NCBI GenBank assembly: GCA_007135995.1 | Contig: SLHU01000247.1 | Span: 1-5,883 of the forward strand | Reading direction: 5' to 3' | DNA from: Clostridiales bacterium | GTDB lineage: Bacteria; Bacillota; Clostridia; Saccharofermentanales; UBA5734 | DNA: 5,883 bases | Shown here: positions 1 to 5,468 of the stretch, piece after piece | Layout of the letters: each line of letters opens with the position of its first letter | Position numbering within the stretch: the stretch's first letter is position 1 | The notes under the pieces: generated by a model | The model's input: only the letters and a program-made list of their open reading frames with translations | Database searches by the model: none | Told to the model about the DNA's origin: nothing | Program-made: the position numbers and the translations under genes

Positions 1-120
1 AGATTGTGTTTGTTCAAAATCTCTTATTTCTGCCTCTAGCCTATCTCTAGCATAAGAAGCAAACATTGTTTCTTTTTCCTCTCTCATTTCTTGAATTTTC
101 ACGTCGTTTTCTGTAAGCTT
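1..120 (-). CDS. Internal fragment of an unidentified, highly charged protein, probably foreign to this locus
   Basis: Read on the minus strand from 120 down to 1, this stretch is free of stops for 40 codons. It gives a charged, helix-prone peptide (KLTENDVKIQEMREEK at the start, then YARDRLEAEIRDFEQ) that looks like real coding sequence and possibly coiled coil. Neither end of the gene is in the window. Base composition is about 34% GC, and the codons (AGA, AGG, ATA, CTA) favour an AT-rich source, unlike the genes to the right. The frame starts at a HindIII sequence, exactly where the plus-strand DUF438 gene becomes recognisable. I do not recognise the family. A 40-codon open frame could arise by chance, so the coding call is an inference from composition and residue pattern. 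Confidence 0.45.
115..120. other. Probable chimeric junction at a HindIII sequence (AAGCTT)
   Basis: Left of this site the plus-strand frame of the DUF438 gene loses family resemblance and soon meets a stop at 37-39. Right of it the frame reads KLFSFLEKH, a typical hemerythrin-like segment. The minus-strand frame of the left segment also reads cleanly up to the same point. A precise switch at a restriction sequence suggests ligation of two fragments in a clone library. A natural rearrangement or an assembly artefact is also possible. Four further AAGCTT sites lie at 346, 1009, 3246 and 3969, so a complete HindIII digest would not have kept this insert whole; a partial digest would. Confidence 0.5.
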
Positions 121-915
121 TTTTCTTTTCTCGAAAAACACGATGTAACGGCTCCGCCAAAAGTCATGTGGGGTGTCGATGATGAAATCAGAGCTCTGAT
201 AAAAAACGCAGCGTCTGCGGTCAGCCATTGGCCGGCTAATCATCTGTCTCCTGAGACAATCGCGGATCATATTACACAAGCTGTTGATAAAACGCGTGAA
301 ATGGTTTTTAAGGAAGAACATATTTTGCTGCCAATGTCCTTGGAAAAGCTTTCATCAGACGAGTGGCGGCAAATCGCTGCAGACAGCCGTGAAATAGGAT
401 TTTATCTGATAAGCCCCCCTCCGGCCTGGCCGGATGCAGCCGGACAGACTGCGGCTGGTGAGGAAAAACCAGAAAGCTCTGGCAAAGATTCTGAAAAGCA
501 GGCGGCTTACGGGAACATCAAGCTGCCCTCTGGAACCTTTACTATAGATTCGTTAACTGCGATGCTGAATACTGTGCCGTTTGATATGACATTTGTTGAT
601 CATGATGATAGGGTCAGTTTTTTTTCGCAGGGTCGTGAGCGGATCTTTGACAGAAATCTTTCGATCATCGGCAGAAAAGTGGTTAACTGCCATCCTCCGG
701 CCAGTATGCACATTGTTGAGCAGATTCTGTCTGATTTTAAAAGCGGCAGACGTGAGCAGGCAGATTTCTGGATACAAATGGGCCCCAAATATGTTTTGAT
801 CCGTTACTATGCTGTCAGAGATGACCAGGGTCAGTATCTGGGCACACTCGAAGTCACGCAGGACATCGCACCAATAAAGGCAATTGAAGGTGAAAAAAGG
901 CTGCTTGACGACTAA
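115..915 (+). CDS. DUF438 / hemerythrin-like / PAS sensor protein, 5'-truncated
   Basis: This is the C-terminal part of a DUF438 family protein. The full family architecture is an N-terminal DUF438 helical domain, a hemerythrin-like HHE four-helix region and a C-terminal PAS domain. Visible here, in order, are the end of the HHE region (LFSFLEKH, KVMWGVDDEIR, then KEEHILLPM), a low-complexity linker rich in Glu, Lys, Ala and Ser, and a well-conserved PAS domain with VDHDDRVSFFSQGRERIF, IGRKVVNCHPP, and the ending GTLEVTQDI. The protein is probably cytosolic and may sense redox state, oxygen or a metal ligand; the exact ligand of this family is not settled. A frame can be opened back to a TTG at 91, but no ribosome binding site precedes it, and the residues it adds do not resemble the family. 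The gene is therefore treated as cut off at the HindIII site. The stop is TAA at 913-915. Confidence 0.85.
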   Translation, partial: KLFSFLEKHDVTAPPKVMWGVDDEIRALIKNAASAVSHWPANHLSPETIADHITQAVDKTREMVFKEEHILLPMSLEKLSSDEWRQIAADSREIGFYLISPPPAWPDAAGQTAAGEEKPESSGKDSEKQAAYGNIKLPSGTFTIDSLTAMLNTVPFDMTFVDHDDRVSFFSQGRERIFDRNLSIIGRKVVNCHPPASMHIVEQILSDFKSGRREQADFWIQMGPKYVLIRYYAVRDDQGQYLGTLEVTQDIAPIKAIEGEKRLLDD

Positions 916-936
916 GCCTGATCAGAGCCTGATCAG
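915..936. repeat. Two perfect tandem copies of an 11-bp unit at the DUF438 stop codon
   Basis: AGCCTGATCAG occurs at 915-925 and again immediately at 926-936. Each copy contains the palindrome CTGATCAG. The first copy overlaps the last base of the DUF438 stop codon. It may be a slippage duplication or a small binding site; nothing else in the window repeats it. Confidence 0.7.
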
Positions 937-943
937 TACTTAC

Positions 944-974
944 CGGCAGGCCCGGACTGATTGACGGGCTGCCG
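944..974 (+). other. GC-rich hairpin between the DUF438 and HAD genes
   Basis: CGGCAGGCCCG (944-954) can pair with CGGGCTGCCG (965-974) as a 10-bp stem with one bulged G and a 10-nt loop. The sequence after it (CAGATTGTATT) has no run of T, so it is at best a weak or non-canonical terminator. It could instead be a processing or stabilising element between two co-directional genes. It ends 31 nt before the HAD start codon. Confidence 0.45.
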
Positions 975-1005
975 CAGATTGTATTACAAAACTGAAGGGA
1001 TTTTT

Positions 1006-1830
1006 ATGAAGCTTTACATTTCTGATCTGGATGGCACCTTATTGAATCAGGCTGCGGAGATTTCCCGCTATACCGAGACGCATCTGAATAAAATGATTGA
1101 TCATGGTCTGGCGTTTACCGTGGCAACCGCTCGTACGGCTGCCACGGTGAAGTCCTTGCTGAAGAATATCCACATCAGGCTCCCTGTCATTTTGATGAAC
1201 GGCGTCTGCATTCTGGATCTTCAGAAGGATCAGTATTTATCAGCAGCGTACATTGAGCAAGATGCCCGACATCGTCTGGTTGAGATCGTCAGGCAATTTG
1301 GACTGGAAGGGTTCTACTATACGATAGAAAACAACAAGTTGCAGACGCTTTATGAGAAAGCGACAAGCATGCAGGCCAAATCGTTTATGGAGGAGCGAGT
1401 CATAAAATTCGGCAAAGTCTTCACCCAGATCAGTGACGCAGGCATCTGCTGTGACAGCGGCCTGGTCTATTATTCAATATCGGGCCAGGAAGACAGGCTC
1501 AAATCAGCCTGGCATGCTTTTCAGGCAGATGCAAGGTTCAACACAGAATATTATCGTGATATTTATAACCATCACCACTGGTATCTCGAAGTGAGTGCTT
1601 CATCAGCTTCAAAATACAAAGCAGCATGCTATCTGAAAGATTCCCTTGGCGCCAGTGAACTGATTTCATTTGGCGATAATCTGAATGATCTGCCTTTGTT
1701 TGAAGCCAGTACTTACAGCTGCGCTGTTGAAAACGCGAAAGATGACGTAAAGCAAGCGGCTTCAACTGTGATCGGCAGCTATGAAGCAGATGGCGTGGTT
1801 AACTGGCTGATGAAGCATGCGGATCGCTGA
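1006..1830 (+). CDS. Cof-type HAD-superfamily phosphatase (IIB subclass)
   Basis: This gene encodes a 274-aa cytosolic phosphatase of the Cof/YwpJ type, the usual size for the family. Family members hydrolyse sugar phosphates, FMN or related phosphate esters; the substrate here cannot be predicted. All HAD motifs are present: motif I SDLDGTL with nucleophile Asp7 and acid/base Asp9, motif II at TART (Thr41), motif III lysine in SASK (Lys203), and motif IV GDNLNDLPLF with Asp224 and Asp228. The region between about residues 85 and 190 is the C2-type cap expected of IIB enzymes. The start chosen is ATG 1006, preceded by GAAGGGA at 994-1000 with a 5-nt gap. A TTG at 961 is in frame but lies in the upstream hairpin and would add 15 residues ahead of the invariant N-terminal strand. 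The gene runs convergently toward rplY. Confidence 0.93.
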   Translation: MKLYISDLDGTLLNQAAEISRYTETHLNKMIDHGLAFTVATARTAATVKSLLKNIHIRLPVILMNGVCILDLQKDQYLSAAYIEQDARHRLVEIVRQFGLEGFYYTIENNKLQTLYEKATSMQAKSFMEERVIKFGKVFTQISDAGICCDSGLVYYSISGQEDRLKSAWHAFQADARFNTEYYRDIYNHHHWYLEVSASSASKYKAACYLKDSLGASELISFGDNLNDLPLFEASTYSCAVENAKDDVKQAASTVIGSYEADGVVNWLMKHADR

Positions 1831-1955
1831 CGGACAGCATCTGCCTTGGCGGGCGTCATATGATGTTTGAACTGTAACAACCATTATGCGGCAGGCTGTG
1901 TGTTCTGCACATTATTGTCTGTGAAAGATGCCGGTATCATCCTATCTTCTCAACG

Positions 1956-1989
1956 AAAAAGCCGTACCGTTTTTATTGATCGGTACGGC
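1956..1989 (-). terminator. Intrinsic terminator for rplY/ctc
   Basis: A perfect 9-bp inverted repeat, GCCGTACCG (1961-1969) and CGGTACGGC (1981-1989), encloses an 11-nt loop. Read on the minus strand, the stem is followed at once by five T (1960-1956). This is a standard Rho-independent terminator about 100 nt beyond the rplY stop. On the plus strand the stem is followed by CATATTGGTTTT, a poor T tract, so it would end HAD-gene transcription only weakly. Confidence 0.85.
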
Positions 1990-2020
1990 CATATTGGTTT
2001 TACAGCTATGTGAGCCGGAT

Positions 2021-2086
2021 GATCAGGTAACCCTTTCAGATTTGCCTTCATCAATAATGAAGTCGCGGCTGATCGGTTACGTGGTC
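2021..2086. other. Nested inverted repeats between the rplY stop and its terminator
   Basis: GATCAGGTAACC (2021-2032) and GGTTACGTGGTC (2075-2086) form a 12-position stem with one mismatch and one G-U pair in plus-strand RNA. In minus-strand RNA that G-U becomes an A-C mismatch. Inside lies a perfect 6-bp hairpin, CTTCAT (2046-2051) with ATGAAG (2057-2062). The region is the 3' untranslated part of the rplY transcript and also the read-through zone of the HAD gene. Its role is unknown; it could be a 3'-end stabiliser or a structured RNA, or chance. Bases 1831-1955, to the left, show no gene or clear signal. Confidence 0.35.
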
Positions 2087-2091
2087 AACAA

Positions 2092-2748
2092 TCAGCTGTC
2101 CTGTTCGTCTTGTCCAACCAGTTCAGGTTCAACGGACGCACCTTCAGCGGCTTCGTCTTCTTCACCCTCTTCTGTCTCAGTTTCTGCCTCGAGTTTCGGT
2201 GCAATGATGCTGGCAACTGTTTCATCGGGCTCAGTGACAAGCTCGCAGCCTTCCGGAATCTCAATGTCACCGGCATGAATCGAATCACCAATTGTCAGTT
2301 TGCTGATATCAATGGTTACATGCGATGGAATTGTGTCTGGAGAGCTGAGGAGAATGATCTCGTGCAGCGGCTGTGACAGCAGGCCGTCATCATTCTCGCG
2401 CGCATCCTGTCCCTCAACAGTCACCGGTATTGAAACCTCAAACTTTTCACCAAGCGAAATGCTTCCGAAATCGATATGCGTATAAACGCCATCTCGTAAA
2501 ACATCATACTGCAGGTCCTCAATTCTAGCCAGAAACTTGTCGCCGTCGATGCTCAGATCCAGCATGACATTCAGCCCCGCTTCTGTATGCAGCGCTTTTT
2601 TAAGCTCAAGGCTGTCAACGGTGACAGGAATTGAGGCATCACCTTTTCTGTGCAGAACACCGGGAACTTTCCCCCCCCGCCGCAATGAGTTCAGATAACC
2701 TTTGCTGGCAAGTTTACGTTTATCTGCTTTTAACACTAATCTATCCAA
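2092..2748 (-). CDS. rplY: 50S ribosomal protein L25 / general stress protein Ctc (two-domain form)
   Basis: This 218-aa protein is the long L25/TL5/Ctc form. Residues 1-93 are the L25 beta-barrel domain that binds 5S rRNA in the large subunit, with the conserved LRRGGKVPGVLH segment near residue 22 and YTHIDF near 90. Residues about 100-185 are the TL5-type C-terminal domain, ending in the typical ETVASIIAPK stretch. A strongly acidic tail follows (186-218, mostly Glu, Asp, Ala), common in this family. The start is TTG at 2748: an in-frame TGA lies three codons upstream, and GGTGA, pairing with the anti-Shine-Dalgarno end, sits 6 nt before it. A weaker start codon of this kind may limit expression. 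The gene has its own promoter and terminator, so it is probably a single-gene transcript. In Bacillus subtilis ctc is under sigma-B; the promoter here looks like sigma-A instead. Confidence 0.95.
   Translation of the reverse strand: MDRLVLKADKRKLASKGYLNSLRRGGKVPGVLHRKGDASIPVTVDSLELKKALHTEAGLNVMLDLSIDGDKFLARIEDLQYDVLRDGVYTHIDFGSISLGEKFEVSIPVTVEGQDARENDDGLLSQPLHEIILLSSPDTIPSHVTIDISKLTIGDSIHAGDIEIPEGCELVTEPDETVASIIAPKLEAETETEEGEEDEAAEGASVEPELVGQDEQDS
2671..2678 (-). repeat. Run of eight G in the rplY coding strand
   Basis: The coding strand has G8 spanning codons 24-26 (Arg-Gly-Gly). The frame is correct as written, since the conserved GKVPG follows. Runs of this length are prone to polymerase slippage and sequencing error; loss or gain of one G would truncate L25 very early. 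Confidence 0.8.
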
Positions 2749-2790
2749 TTTTATTCACCAATCCTTTCAAATCATTTAATCGTAAAAACC

Positions 2791-2819
2791 ATTATATATG
2801 AATCCGCAGGCAGGGTCAA
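2791..2819 (-). promoter_or_regulatory. Sigma-A promoter of rplY/ctc
   Basis: On the minus strand TTGACC (2819-2814, 5 of 6 consensus) and TATAAT (2796-2791, perfect) are separated by 17 bp. Initiation would fall near 2784, giving a leader of about 36 nt before the TTG start. There is no resemblance to the sigma-B consensus (GTTTAA / GGGTAT) known for B. subtilis ctc. Confidence 0.8.
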
Positions 2820-2840
2820 AGCCGTTAAGCGACGGAGCTG

Positions 2841-3713
2841 TCAGGAAAACCACCAGACAGATGCGGCCAGCAGTGACAAGGCAGGCAAAAAAGAGCGGAT
2901 GCCAGCCGATATATTCGAGTATACCTCGGATGACTGCTTTGTTTCAGCAGGAGACCATCTGAACAATGATTTGCTGTCAATAATCTTTGTCAATGACATG
3001 CCTGCTGCATAAGTGATCAAGAGCGCGGCCAGGGCTCTTGATCCGCCATACAATACCATTAAGCCGAATCCAGCCACGTAGGGGGCTGAAAACTGAAACA
3101 ACAGTTTTTGCCTGAAAACAATACGGCTGATGATATAAAGAAGGCAAAGGCCCGTCAGATAGATAATGAAAACAAACCCATTTTGGAGCATGACTTCCGG
3201 CTGCAAGATGATTCGGATTGATACAGGTACGATAAACCAAATAAAAAGCTTAGCGGGTACATCCTGTCTGTCTTTTATGATCATCGCCCAGACAAGCAGG
3301 AGATAAAAGCAAAAAACAGCCGACAAAGCGAGCAAAAGTGAAGCATAAACTGGATTGGAGATAAACGCAATCTGATTGCCGGATAAAGGTTCACTGTCAG
3401 GTAAGACAGACGGGCGAAAACGCCAGACAGCCAGCATGGCATATAGTCCGGACACAATCTCAACCAACGCATACCTGGCAGATATTTTTTCGCTGCAGTA
3501 GCGGCATTTGCCTTTCAAAAACAAAAAGCTCAGCACTGGGACAAGATCAGCTGCTTTCAAATCATGGCTGCATGACGGACAATAAGAGTGACCTTTGACA
3601 ATCGTTTCCTTTTTTGGCAGACGGTAAATACAAACATTAAGAAAGCTGCCGATCAGCAGGCCAAGCAGGGGTGATAGTATGAACCAGTATATCCATATAA
3701 TCGTATCGGTCAT
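2841..3713 (-). CDS. Prepilin peptidase-like membrane protein (PilD/ComC family), catalytic aspartates apparently missing
   Basis: The protein has 290 aa, with the length and layout of a type IV prepilin peptidase (family A24). Known members cleave prepilin leaders in the inner membrane and often N-methylate the new end. The N-terminal half is convincing: a first membrane helix with GLLIGSFLNVCIYRLP (residues 18-33), two zinc-type pairs CPSC (Cys45, Cys48) and CRYC (Cys70, Cys73), and LVPVLSFL between them. Five or more further hydrophobic segments follow to residue 289. The two catalytic Asp motifs are not found: the first-Asp region reads MIIKDRQDVP (144-153), with Ile146 where the key Asp is expected, and the usual GxGD is LYGGSRALAA (221-230). 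It may be inactive or diverged. The start is ATG 3713, with AAGGGAG 7 nt upstream. No pilin or secretion genes are in view. It is divergent from tig and 92 nt upstream of rplY, which has its own promoter. Confidence 0.8.
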   Translation of the reverse strand: MTDTIIWIYWFILSPLLGLLIGSFLNVCIYRLPKKETIVKGHSYCPSCSHDLKAADLVPVLSFLFLKGKCRYCSEKISARYALVEIVSGLYAMLAVWRFRPSVLPDSEPLSGNQIAFISNPVYASLLLALSAVFCFYLLLVWAMIIKDRQDVPAKLFIWFIVPVSIRIILQPEVMLQNGFVFIIYLTGLCLLYIISRIVFRQKLLFQFSAPYVAGFGLMVLYGGSRALAALLITYAAGMSLTKIIDSKSLFRWSPAETKQSSEVYSNISAGIRSFLPALSLLAASVWWFS

Positions 3714-3779
3714 ATATTGTCTCCCTTGTTACAAAAATGCCTTCTAAATGTGCTTTGTTATGAATATCCGGCAAATTCC

Positions 3780-3808
3780 TTTACAAACCGGCCTGCATAT
3801 GATAGTAT
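3780..3808 (+). promoter_or_regulatory. Likely promoter of tig
   Basis: TTTACA (3780-3785, 5 of 6) and TAGTAT (3803-3808, 4 of 6) lie 17 bp apart. Initiation would be near 3815, leaving a leader of about 90 nt that contains the 23-bp tandem repeat. No equally good promoter for the divergent prepilin-peptidase gene is seen in 3714-3800. Confidence 0.5.
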
Positions 3809-3835
3809 TTTGTAGCATTTGGAATAATAGCACAC

Positions 3836-3881
3836 TTATGATCTGAGGGAAAGATCTGTTATGATCTGAGAGAAAGATCTG
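3836..3881 (+). repeat. Tandem 23-bp repeat in the tig leader, able to fold
   Basis: Two abutting 23-bp copies (3836-3858 and 3859-3881) are identical except for one base (G at 3848, A at 3871). Each begins TTATGATCTGAG and ends AAAGATCTG. Within each copy GATCT can pair with AGATC around a 7-nt loop. Alternatively the AGATC of copy 1 can pair with the GATCT of copy 2 across 6 nt, so two folds exclude each other. The repeat ends 8 nt before the Shine-Dalgarno sequence AGGAGG (3890-3895). It may be an operator pair, a leader RNA element or a plain duplication. Confidence 0.8.
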
Positions 3882-3903
3882 TGCTTTACAGGAGGAAGAC
3901 TTT

Positions 3904-5310
3904 ATGGCTTCATTGATCGAAAAAAAAGAGAACAATCAGGTCTTGCTGACTATTGATGTGTCACCGGAAAGCTTCAATGACGCGCTTCAGCAATCATTTA
4001 AGAAAAACGCGAAAAAATTCAGCGTACCAGGCTTTCGAAAAGGCAAAGCGCCTATGAACATAGTGACAAAATACTATGGAGAAGGCGTGCTTTATGAAGA
4101 CGCCATCGATATTGCTGCGGCCCCGGCATATAGCGAAGCCATTAAGGAACATGGACTGGAGCCCGTTGACCGGCCTGAAATGGATATTCAGGAAATCAAC
4201 CGGGAAGATGGTCTTAAGTTTACTGTTATGGTCACGGTCAAGCCTGAAGTCAAGCTGGGCACTTATAAAGGTGTTGAAGCTGTCAGACGTGAAACCGATA
4301 TAACAGATGAGGATGTTGAAAAAGAGCTGAAACGTGTTCAGGAACGCAACTCCCGTCTGGTGCCGGTTGAAGACCGGCCGATTCAAAATGAAGATACAGC
4401 GAATATTGATTATACAGGATATTTGAATGACGAACCTTTCGAAGGCGGTCAAGGATCGTCATACGATCTTAAAATCGGCTCAAACACCTTTATCCCTGGT
4501 TTCGAAGAACAGCTGATCGGACATCAGGCAGGTGAAAGTTTTGATTTGAATGTGACATTTCCCGAGGATTACGGCAACGAAGATCTGAAAGGTCAGGACG
4601 TTGTCTTTAAAGTCACTGTAAACTCCATCAAGCAACGTGAAGTCCCGCAGTTAGATGATGAGTTTGCCAAAGATGTCAGCGAATTTGACACACTTGATGA
4701 ATATAAGGCCGGTTTGCGTAAGGACCTGACAGAAAAAGCCGAAAAGCAAAATGATTCAGAATTTGAAGAAAATGTTATTCGCGCCGTCACAGATAACGCC
4801 GAAGTTGATATCCCCCATGTCATGGTTGATCAGGAAATTGAAAGCATGATCGATCTGCAGAAAAATCAGATGCGTCAGCAGGGGATTGAACTAGAGCAGT
4901 ATCTGAGCTATATGGGACAGTCCATGGATACCTTCCGTGAGCAGCTGCATGAACCGGCTGAACAGCGTGTGAAAACACAGCTTGTTCTTGAAGCGATTGC
5001 GAAAGAAGAAGCAATGGAAGCATCTGAAGAAGAAGTTAATGCTGAAATTGAGCGTATGGCCGGTATGTATAATATGAAAGCTGAAGATTTGAAGGAACGT
5101 TTTGTTTCAAGCGAGCATTCGTTTATTCATGACACTGTAATCAGCCAGAAAACGGTTAAAATGCTCAAAGATGCTGCGAAACCTGTAGCACCTCCGCCTG
5201 AGCCGGAAGCAACAGAAGCTGAAGTTGCTGATGATGAAGCGGTTGATGAAGCCAAGAGCGTTGAAGTAACCGCAGAAGATGTGGATACTGAGCCAGACAG
5301 CGCTGAATAA
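3904..5310 (+). CDS. tig: Trigger factor, ribosome-associated chaperone and peptidyl-prolyl isomerase
   Basis: Trigger factor docks at the ribosome exit tunnel (via L23), shields nascent chains and speeds proline isomerisation. The 468-aa product has all three domains: the ribosome-binding domain (about 1-115) with signature GFRKGKAP at residues 43-50, the FKBP-like isomerase domain (about 155-245) with IDYTGYLNDEPFEGG and IPGFEEQLIGHQAGE, and the helical chaperone domain (about 115-150 plus 250-425). From residue 426 a Pro-rich then acidic tail (PVAPPPEPEATEAEV onward, about 43 residues) makes it longer than the roughly 430 aa usual in the family; such tails vary and are probably disordered. 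The start is ATG 3904, with AGGAGG 8 nt upstream. There is no clear terminator in the 158 nt before clpP, so read-through into clpP is likely, in keeping with the usual tig-clp arrangement. Confidence 0.97.
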   Translation: MASLIEKKENNQVLLTIDVSPESFNDALQQSFKKNAKKFSVPGFRKGKAPMNIVTKYYGEGVLYEDAIDIAAAPAYSEAIKEHGLEPVDRPEMDIQEINREDGLKFTVMVTVKPEVKLGTYKGVEAVRRETDITDEDVEKELKRVQERNSRLVPVEDRPIQNEDTANIDYTGYLNDEPFEGGQGSSYDLKIGSNTFIPGFEEQLIGHQAGESFDLNVTFPEDYGNEDLKGQDVVFKVTVNSIKQREVPQLDDEFAKDVSEFDTLDEYKAGLRKDLTEKAEKQNDSEFEENVIRAVTDNAEVDIPHVMVDQEIESMIDLQKNQMRQQGIELEQYLSYMGQSMDTFREQLHEPAEQRVKTQLVLEAIAKEEAMEASEEEVNAEIERMAGMYNMKAEDLKERFVSSEHSFIHDTVISQKTVKMLKDAAKPVAPPPEPEATEAEVADDEAVDEAKSVEVTAEDVDTEPDSAE

Positions 5311-5373
5311 GCAAAGCAACGTGATAGCAAAACAAGGTTTACGATTCGTTCTTGAATTGTTTAAATAGCGCTG

Positions 5374-5402
5374 GCTACAAGCCTGTGCATTGACGATATA
5401 AT
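5374..5402 (+). promoter_or_regulatory. Likely promoter of clpP
   Basis: A perfect TATAAT (5397-5402) follows a weak -35 (GCTACA at 5374-5379) with a 17-bp spacer. Initiation would be near 5409, just before the leader hairpin. The TTGACG at 5390-5395 is too close to the -10 to act as its -35. No CtsR-type direct repeat (GGTCAAA heptamers) is seen nearby. The rest of 5311-5396 shows no gene or strong terminator. Confidence 0.5.
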
Positions 5403-5416
5403 GTGGTTATGCACCA

Positions 5417-5441
5417 GGGGGGCCTTGAGGAGAGGTCCCCC
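5417..5441 (+). promoter_or_regulatory. GC-rich hairpin in the clpP leader
   Basis: GGGGGGCC (5417-5424) pairs with GGTCCCCC (5434-5441) as an 8-bp stem with one G-U pair and a 9-nt loop (TTGAGGAGA) that itself contains a Shine-Dalgarno-like GAGGAG. No T run follows, so it is not an intrinsic terminator. If transcription starts near 5409 it lies at the very 5' end of the mRNA, where such stems often protect against decay. It ends 11 nt before the clpP ribosome binding site. Confidence 0.6.
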
Positions 5442-5468
5442 GTCGCTATATGAAAGGAGTGTTACACA

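Noticed and set aside
91..114. TTG start at 91 for a complete DUF438-type gene
   Set aside because: There is no ribosome binding site, the added residues do not match the family, and the protein would lack its N-terminal domain; the apparent start is a product of the junction.
961..1005. TTG start at 961 for the HAD phosphatase
   Set aside because: It lies inside the upstream hairpin and adds 15 residues before the invariant N-terminal strand; ATG 1006 has a good ribosome binding site.
1928..2376. Plus-strand open frames opposite the end of rplY
   Set aside because: They are Ser-rich or Cys/Phe-rich shadows of the acidic rplY tail, with no ribosome binding site.
2820..2846. Terminator between the prepilin-peptidase-like gene and rplY
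   Set aside because: Only a 4-bp CCGT/ACGG stem with a short T run is present, too weak to call.
3836..3881. CRISPR array
   Set aside because: There are only two copies, abutting with no spacers and no cas genes nearby.
3994..4452. 152-codon minus-strand frame opposite tig
   Set aside because: It is antisense to a well-conserved trigger factor region, has no ribosome binding site or recognisable domain, and is a codon-bias shadow.
5107..5330. Minus-strand frames opposite the tig tail
   Set aside because: They are low-complexity Ser/Ala complements of the acidic tail codons.
5311..5396. Terminator after tig
   Set aside because: Only a weak AT-only pairing (AAACAA with TTGTTT) is visible, without a GC stem or T tract.
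5390..5402. TTGACG followed directly by ATATAAT as a promoter pair
   Set aside because: The two elements are 1 bp apart, so they cannot serve as -35 and -10 of one promoter.
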